Below, one piece after another: positions 41,871 through 46,530 of a DNA stretch of 46,530 bases. The DNA is from Verrucomicrobiota bacterium (lineage in GTDB: Bacteria; Verrucomicrobiota; Verrucomicrobiia; Limisphaerales; SIBE01). The notes below the pieces were generated by a model, which was given only the letters and a program-made list of their open reading frames with translations, ran no database searches and was not told where the DNA came from. Position numbers and translations under genes: made by a program. Positions within the stretch are counted from its first letter, which is position 1. Every line of letters starts with the position of its first letter. The DNA is taken from positions 1 through 46,530 of the forward strand of contig VHCZ01000018.1 in the NCBI GenBank assembly GCA_016871535.1. The letters are read 5' to 3'.

Positions 41871-43084
41871 TGCTCCTGCGTGAAACACTGGTGACCGCGC
41901 TGGCCAGTCCGAGCGTGGTCAGCCCGCTCCCAACGGAGGTGCCGCGCCGGGTGGTCCAGTCCCTCCAACGCGTGGCCGGACATGCGCTGGTGCTGACCGG
42001 CGTCCGGCGTTGTGGCAAGAGCACGTTGCAGCAACAGCTTTGCCGAAAGACGCGCGGGGCCGCCGTCTTCTGCAACCTGGAGGACACGCGGCTTTACGGA
42101 CTGGGGCCGGAAGATTTCCCGACCTTGCTTTCTGTCCTGGACGAACACCATGCCGGCGCAGCCGTCTATCTGGACGAAGTGCAGGAGGCGCCCGAATGGC
42201 AACGGTTGGTGCGCGCGTTGCTCGACGCCGGGCGTAGCGTCTGCGTGACCGGCTCGAACGCGTCATTGCTGGGGCGAGAACTAGGCGCCAGGCTCACGGG
42301 CCGCCATGTCTCCACGGCGGTTTACCCTTTTTCGTTCGGCGAATATCTGACTTTTCGCAAGTATCAACGCGGCGCTGAGGCGTTGCGCGGTTATCTGGAC
42401 GAAGGCGGCTTTCCCGGGGCGTTGCGCGAACCGGCCGCCGGCCCGGCACTGCTGCGCGAATTGCTTCGGGACGTGGTCCAGCGCGACATCGTCTCGCGCT
42501 ATGCCCTGCGTGACACAAGGCATTTGATGAACCTTGCTCTGCATCTGTTGGCACACCCCGGTCAACCCCTCTCGCTGCAGTCTCTGGCCAAGGGGCTGGC
42601 CATCCCTTCCGTCGCGCAGTCCGCACGCTACGTGGAATATTTGCAGGACGCCTGGCTGCTGCTGGTGGTGCCGAAGTTCAGCCCATCGTTCAAACGGCGC
42701 GTGGTCAGCCCGCCGAAATACTACGCGATCGATCCTGGTTTCTGCGCCGCCAACACGCCAAATCCCACGCCGGATGTGGGCCGTCGGCTGGAGAACGCGG
42801 TTTTGCTTGCCTTGCGCCGCCGCGGGGAGGCGCCCACTTTCGCCGCCGAATCCCACCAGTGGGAATGCGATTTCGTCACGCCGGGCGAAGTGATCCAGGT
42901 TTGCGCCGAACTGACGCCCGCGAATCGCGCTCGCGAACTGCGCGGCTTGCTGGCTGCCGGACGGCTGCCTGGGGCCGGCGGGCGCAAACGCCGGCTCTTG
43001 GTGCTCACGCTCAATCAGCGCGATGCTCTCAAGGAAGATGGCCAGAACATCACCGTGCTGCCGGCCTGGGAGTGGCTTGATTGA
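41870..43084 (+). CDS. AAA ATPase with DUF4143 domain
   Basis: A 404-residue protein of the AAA_14/DUF4143 family. The Walker A motif is GVRRCGKSTLQQQL (about 44-57), Walker B is AAVYLDEVQEAP, sensor 1 is VCVTGSNASLLGRELG, and YPFSFGEYLTF is a family signature. The C-terminal DUF4143 part (KYYAIDPGFCAAN, then ENAVLLALRRRG, ESHQWECDFVT) resembles a nuclease-like fold with Glu and Asp. The family is frequently found as a lone gene in variable regions; its role is unknown. Start is GTG 41870 inside an inverted repeat; no upstream ATG in frame is better. Confidence 0.85.
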   Translation: MLLRETLVTALASPSVVSPLPTEVPRRVVQSLQRVAGHALVLTGVRRCGKSTLQQQLCRKTRGAAVFCNLEDTRLYGLGPEDFPTLLSVLDEHHAGAAVYLDEVQEAPEWQRLVRALLDAGRSVCVTGSNASLLGRELGARLTGRHVSTAVYPFSFGEYLTFRKYQRGAEALRGYLDEGGFPGALREPAAGPALLRELLRDVVQRDIVSRYALRDTRHLMNLALHLLAHPGQPLSLQSLAKGLAIPSVAQSARYVEYLQDAWLLLVVPKFSPSFKRRVVSPPKYYAIDPGFCAANTPNPTPDVGRRLENAVLLALRRRGEAPTFAAESHQWECDFVTPGEVIQVCAELTPANRARELRGLLAAGRLPGAGGRKRRLLVLTLNQRDALKEDGQNITVLPAWEWLD

Positions 43085-43092
43085 ACCAAGTC

Positions 43093-43731
43093 TCAACTCT
43101 GCTGCGCTTGAGAACCGGATTCAGCGGGCGGGGTTTTCTTGCTGCGCGGGCGCTTCGGTTTGAACAGTTCCATCTGGCGTTCTTTGAAGAATTCGTAGTT
43201 CTTCAGGATGCGGAGGATTTGCAGGAGGTCGGACTTCTGGTAGTTGCGGTTGGTTTCCACGCTGTCGATCAAATCCGCCAGAAGCGTGCCGAACGGGATG
43301 ACGGCATCGATGCCCTTGGACTTGAGCAGATCCAAAGTCTGGCTGCGGCCTTCTTCGTGTTGCGGCAGCGATGGCACAACCAGAATTTTCGCCAAAGCTC
43401 CTTCCGCCCCGAAAGCGCGCGCGGCTCTCTGAAAAACCTTCGGATCGACGAAACGAAAAATCTCTGGCTGCCGGCTCAGCATAGCGGAACTGAACGTCTC
43501 CGTGTGCCAGCCCTTGACCACGACGATGGCGCGGGCCACCTGGCGCAAGTCGTCCGAGCTGAGCACGGGCGGAAGCGGCAAGTCGGAGAGCTTCGGTTGC
43601 GGATTGAAAACCAGAAAATCGATCTCGGCATCCTCGCGCCCGGTGCGCGGGATGAACTTCCGCTGCTGCCGCACGAGAAAGCCGTGCAGCTCGAAGTATT
43701 CGCGGACGATGGTTTCGCTGACGGCGGACAT
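43093..43731 (-). CDS. Conserved hypothetical protein
   Basis: A 212-residue soluble protein. The N-terminus (SETIVREYFELHGFLVRQQR, then REDAEIDFLVFNP) resembles the start of restriction-endonuclease-like folds in which a helix is followed by an acidic strand (EIDF) and then AIVVVKGWHTE (strand with Lys). That E/D-x-K-like pattern suggests a nuclease-like core, but it is only a pattern match. The C-terminal tail is basic (KPKRPRSKK). It lies 33 bp downstream of aroB on the same strand, likely co-transcribed, with a 7-bp repeat tract between. Confidence 0.7.
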   Translation of the reverse strand: MSAVSETIVREYFELHGFLVRQQRKFIPRTGREDAEIDFLVFNPQPKLSDLPLPPVLSSDDLRQVARAIVVVKGWHTETFSSAMLSRQPEIFRFVDPKVFQRAARAFGAEGALAKILVVPSLPQHEEGRSQTLDLLKSKGIDAVIPFGTLLADLIDSVETNRNYQKSDLLQILRILKNYEFFKERQMELFKPKRPRSKKTPPAESGSQAQQS

Positions 43732-43740
43732 TCAGTCGGG

Positions 43741-43775
43741 GATTTATGATTTACGATTGATGATTTATGATTTGA
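43741..43775. repeat. 7-bp tandem repeat GATTTAT
   Basis: Five units in register: GATTTAT, GATTTAC, GATTGAT, GATTTAT, GATTTGA. The tract fills the gap between aroB and the downstream gene and reaches into the last codons of aroB. Confidence 0.8.
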
Positions 43776-44856
43776 GATCAATCAGCACACGCTCGATCAA
43801 GTCTGCGGGCACACGGTGGCCGAAGCTCGCCTGGCCGATTTTCTTCACCACAACGAATTTGATCTCGCCGCTGCGGACCTTTTTGTCGAGCTTCATCGCG
43901 TTGAACAGGCGTTCCAACCGCGCGGCGGTCAGCGAGATTTCGGTGGGCAATCCGGCGCGCGCAAACAAAGTCCGGATGCGTTCCGCGTCACGCGCCGGTA
44001 ATCCAAACTGCTCCGCGGAGATTCGCGCGGCCGCGACTTGCCCGATGGAGATCGCTTCGCCGTGGAGGTGCTTGCCGTAGCCGGAAATCGCTTCGATCGC
44101 GTGACCGATGGTGTGGCCGAAGTTCAGGATCGCGCGCAGACCGCTCTCCGTTTCGTCCTGGCTCACGACTTCGGCTTTGATCTGACAGCACCGCGCGACG
44201 ACGGCCGAAAGCGTCTCACGGTCCCGCCGTAGAATCTTCTCCAGATCGCGTTCGAGGCGCCGGAACAAGGCCGCGTCGTAAATGATTCCGTATTTGATGA
44301 CCTCCGCCAGGCCGGCGCGAAATTCGCGCGCCGGCAGCGAATCCAGCGTGGCGAGATCACAAAGGACAAATCGCGGTTGGTAAAACGCGCCGACGAGATT
44401 TTTCCCGGCTTTCAGATTCACGCCCACCTTGCCGCCGACCGAGCTGTCCACCTGGGCCAGCAGCGTCGTCGGGACTTGCACGAACGCAATCCCGCGCAAA
44501 TAGGTGGCGGCCACGAAACCTGCCAGGTCGCCCACGACGCCGCCGCCCAAGGCGACGATGAACGAGCCGCGTTCTAAACGGTGGGCGGCGAGCCGGTCGT
44601 AACAATGTTGAACCGTGCTCAACTGTTTGGAGGTTTCGCCAGCGGGAACGGCAATGAGGATGGAATCAAAACCGGCGTTGCGCAGCGAGCGCTGCACCGT
44701 CGCGCCGTAAAGACGGGCGACCTTGCGGTCGGAAATGACCGCGCAACGCGAGGCCAGATTCCGGCGGCTGCACTCCGCGGCCAGCCGGGACAAAGCCTCC
44801 GGGCCAATCAGGATAGGGTAGCTGCGGTCCCCCAGCGGGACGTTCACCGTGCGCAT
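43765..44856 (-). CDS. aroB: 3-dehydroquinate synthase
   Basis: A 363-residue cytosolic enzyme of the shikimate pathway converting DAHP to 3-dehydroquinate with NAD and a divalent metal. Motifs: VALGGGVVGDLAGFVAATYL (about 102-121), VPTTLLAQVDSSVGGKVGVN, AEVIKYGIIYD with a metal-binding Glu, and ILNFGHTIGHAIEA and GKHLHGEAIS with the metal-binding His residues. Length is normal. ATG 44856 is the natural start. The final codons run into a GATTTAT tandem repeat, so the last few residues (LIDLKS) may be repeat-derived. Confidence 0.96.
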   Translation of the reverse strand: MRTVNVPLGDRSYPILIGPEALSRLAAECSRRNLASRCAVISDRKVARLYGATVQRSLRNAGFDSILIAVPAGETSKQLSTVQHCYDRLAAHRLERGSFIVALGGGVVGDLAGFVAATYLRGIAFVQVPTTLLAQVDSSVGGKVGVNLKAGKNLVGAFYQPRFVLCDLATLDSLPAREFRAGLAEVIKYGIIYDAALFRRLERDLEKILRRDRETLSAVVARCCQIKAEVVSQDETESGLRAILNFGHTIGHAIEAISGYGKHLHGEAISIGQVAAARISAEQFGLPARDAERIRTLFARAGLPTEISLTAARLERLFNAMKLDKKVRSGEIKFVVVKKIGQASFGHRVPADLIERVLIDLKS

Positions 44857-45256
44857 GAGCGAAGGATATTGAGCGGACGGGCACTGTCAAAGGTTCCCAT
44901 CACAATGGTATCGATGGGAAGTTCCCTGTTCCTCACGGGCCTGGCAGGGCGAGTCCGTCCCGGCGAGCCGCTCGGCGTGCGTGGAAACACGTCCGACTCG
45001 GCTCGCTGGGGACAGGCTCGCCCTACCGTCCGGTTCCTGGGAAGCCGCATTGGCGACGACGCCATGCACTCGGCCCTTGAACCTGTCGCCGGTAGGGCGG
45101 TGCTGCTGCGGCGCCGCATCGACGGAAGACCGGCTGCGCGGCAACGCAGCCCTCCCGTCGGGTTCCCAGGAAGAGGCGACGTGGGAGGCAAAGCTCCGCA
45201 CCGTCCGCACCGCGCGAGGATTGTCTTTGGACTTCGTGGCGCTTATGGTGACGCCC
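44857..45256. repeat. Spacer with 85-bp repeat copy 3 and related repeats
   Basis: Holds copy 3 of the 85-bp palindromic repeat (44943-45027, starts GGCAGGGCGAG, ends CTCGCCCTACC) and, at about 45086, TCGCCGGTAGGGCGGTGCT, which is also present near 10847-10865. It separates divergent aroB and the copper lipoprotein gene and must contain their promoters. The long frame open through it is repeat translation. Confidence 0.7.
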
Positions 45257-46159
45257 ATGAAAGCATCGGTATTTTTGCTGTCGCTGGCGATGGCTGCCAC
45301 ACTCGCTTCGTGCAGCCGCGGCCCGGAATCGAAGCCCGCCGCAGACAGCCAGTCCGCGACCAATCTGCGGACCTTTACGGTGAAAGGCGTTTTGAAGAAA
45401 CTGGAAGCCGGCAACCCCACGGTCACGATTCAACACGAGGAAGTGCCGAATTACATGCCCGCGATGACCATGCCGTTCACAGCCAAAGATCCGAAGGAAC
45501 TTCAAGGTGTGGCGGTTGGCGACTCCATCGTCTTCCAGCTTCACGTGACGGAAGACGCGTCGTGGATCGACCAGATCCGAAAAGCAACGTCCCCCGCGCC
45601 CCCCTCTCCCTCCGTGCGTCCGCCGGTGCGGTTGGTGCGCGATGTGGAGCCGTTGAACGCCGGCGACCCGATGCCGGATTATCGGTTCACAAACGAACTT
45701 GGGCAGGCGGTCAGCCTAAGCGATTTCAAAGGCAAGGCCGTGGCGCTGACGTTCATTTTCACGCGTTGTCCCGTGCCGGAGTTTTGCCCACTGATGTCGC
45801 GCCATTTCGGGGCCGTTCAGAAGCAGCTCACGACGACGCCCAATGCCCCGACGAACTGGCAACTGCTCTCGATCTCGTTCGACCCGCATTTCGATACGCC
45901 GCTGGTTTTACGGGCCTACGCGCATACGTATCGCCAGGATCCCAGGCATTGGAGCTTCGTGACCGGCGCCATGATCGACATCGATGCGATCACGGAGCAG
46001 TTCGATCTGCCGATCGTCAAACAGGGAGAAAACTGGGAACATAAGCTGCGGACCGTGGTCATCGACGCCTCGGGCCGCATTCAGAGAATTTTCCCAGGCA
46101 ATCAATGGACCGCCGACGAACTGCTCTCCGAAATCATGAAGGCGGCGGGTGAAAAGTAG
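45257..46159 (+). CDS. CusF-SCO1 fusion lipoprotein (copper)
   Basis: A 300-residue exported lipoprotein: signal sequence ending in LASC (lipid attachment near residue 15). The first domain (about 36-112) has the CusF-like fold with PNYMPAMTMPFT carrying the methionines that bind Cu(I). The second (about 130-300) is SCO1/SenC thioredoxin-like: FIFTRCPVPEFCPLMSRHF has a CX5C pair rather than the usual CX3C, and WEHKLRTVVID the conserved His. SCO proteins deliver copper to the CuA site of cytochrome oxidase or act as thiol reductases; the fused CusF domain points to copper delivery. Start is ATG 45257; upstream frame is repeat. Confidence 0.9.
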   Translation: MKASVFLLSLAMAATLASCSRGPESKPAADSQSATNLRTFTVKGVLKKLEAGNPTVTIQHEEVPNYMPAMTMPFTAKDPKELQGVAVGDSIVFQLHVTEDASWIDQIRKATSPAPPSPSVRPPVRLVRDVEPLNAGDPMPDYRFTNELGQAVSLSDFKGKAVALTFIFTRCPVPEFCPLMSRHFGAVQKQLTTTPNAPTNWQLLSISFDPHFDTPLVLRAYAHTYRQDPRHWSFVTGAMIDIDAITEQFDLPIVKQGENWEHKLRTVVIDASGRIQRIFPGNQWTADELLSEIMKAAGEK

Positions 46160-46214
46160 GGCAGGCATCCTGCCGGCATCCTGCCTGCTCCTCATATCCT
46201 CACAATGACCCTAA

Positions 46215-46488
46215 GTGGTCCGTTTCGTAAATACGCTCACGTTCGTTGCGCCCAATTTGGCCTGGGGCAAGGCGCGACGAGCGAGCATCCCCCGCCAGTG
46301 GGGCTGTGACCGAGGAGCAACGCAGCCCCAGGCAAAATTCGGCGCAACCCGAAGGGCGGCAGTTCTTTTTCGCCAGACTTCGTTGCTTGCTCCTTACAGA
46401 TCTACTTCGGGATATGCTCGTCGCTCGCGCCTCGTCTGGCCGAAAAATCCCTTGCCGCGAACGTGAGCGTATTTATGAAATGGACCAC
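46215..46488. mobile_element. MITE-like element flanked by TAA, copy B
   Basis: Left end GTGGTCCGTTTCGTAAATAC continuing GCTCACGTTCG; right end (46458-46488) is its complement with two mismatches over 32 bp. TAA is on both sides (46212-46214 and 46489-46491). Inside, TTGCGCCCAATTTGGCC pairs with GCAAAATTCGGCGCAA, and GAGGAGCAACGCAGCC matches GAGGAGCAACGAAGCC in 33693-33965. There is no coding gene; total length 274 bp. Confidence 0.8.
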
Positions 46489-46530
46489 TAAGCTGGCTGC
46501 GGCTGTTCAGCGGTCTCCGGCGTCGGCTCA

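Noticed and set aside
44581-46044. 487-codon plus-strand frame over aroB and the copper lipoprotein
   Set aside because: Runs antisense to aroB, through repeats, then out of frame with the real lipoprotein gene.

Overview
The window is high-GC, densely coding chromosomal DNA from a free-living bacterium, most likely a Verrucomicrobiota member (subdivision 3 / Limisphaerales-like). That assignment is an inference from three things: a Tat-exported DUF1501 protein paired with a large DUF1800 protein; an unusually long ECF-type sigma factor of the kind usually paired with Ser/Thr kinases in this phylum; and a short ParC whose QRDR region resembles chlamydial ParC. No rRNA, tRNA, CRISPR array, phage or complete insertion sequence was seen.

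Layout. 0.5-6.9 kb: DUF2007 protein, GlcD-like FAD oxidase, then the convergent DUF1800/DUF1501 pair and a small conserved protein. 7.4-10.8 kb: a YkuD L,D-transpeptidase and, divergently, a PAS hybrid histidine kinase. 11-14.1 kb: a patchy stretch with a Ser/Thr-kinase stub, a Phd/RelE-like toxin-antitoxin pair, a membrane gene without a legal start where its coding signal begins, and the ECF sigma factor. 14.2-19.7 kb: three consecutive TPR-glycosyltransferase modules in two overlapping genes. 20.2-23.3 kb: a PIN toxin gene with an amber stop, a REC/HD-GYP regulator and a thioredoxin-fold lipoprotein. 23.5-27.6 kb: dnaK-groES-groEL with a terminator. 28-33.5 kb: a DUF2723/TPR membrane protein, a GT4 glycosyltransferase and a WecA/MraY-type transferase, probably for envelope glycans. 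34-39.2 kb: metG, a zinc-ribbon protein, parC, yjbQ. 39.2-46.2 kb: an FG-GAP protein, a DUF4143 ATPase, a conserved hypothetical, aroB, and a CusF-SCO1 copper lipoprotein.

The most striking content is not a gene. The window is full of unrelated families of palindromic, non-autonomous elements and short tandem repeats, and several lie inside genes without breaking the frame. One inside the 1283-residue TPR-glycosyltransferase is flanked by a 9-bp direct repeat and adds exactly 111 bp (37 codons). Others lie in the L,D-transpeptidase, the second TPR-glycosyltransferase, the N-terminus of the FG-GAP protein, and (a 7-bp tandem repeat) metG. Two elements of about 274 bp with the same internal plan but different ends are flanked by TAA on both sides. 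A 32-bp mini-palindrome with the second one's GTGGTC end, also between TAA triplets, holds the stop codon of one gene and the start codons of the next. Together these suggest MITE-like elements that shape start codons, linkers and intergenic spacers.

Limits: everything was read by eye without database searches. Family names rest on recognised motifs, start codons are often uncertain because Shine-Dalgarno sequences are weak or absent, and element boundaries are approximate except where arms and flanking repeats are stated.
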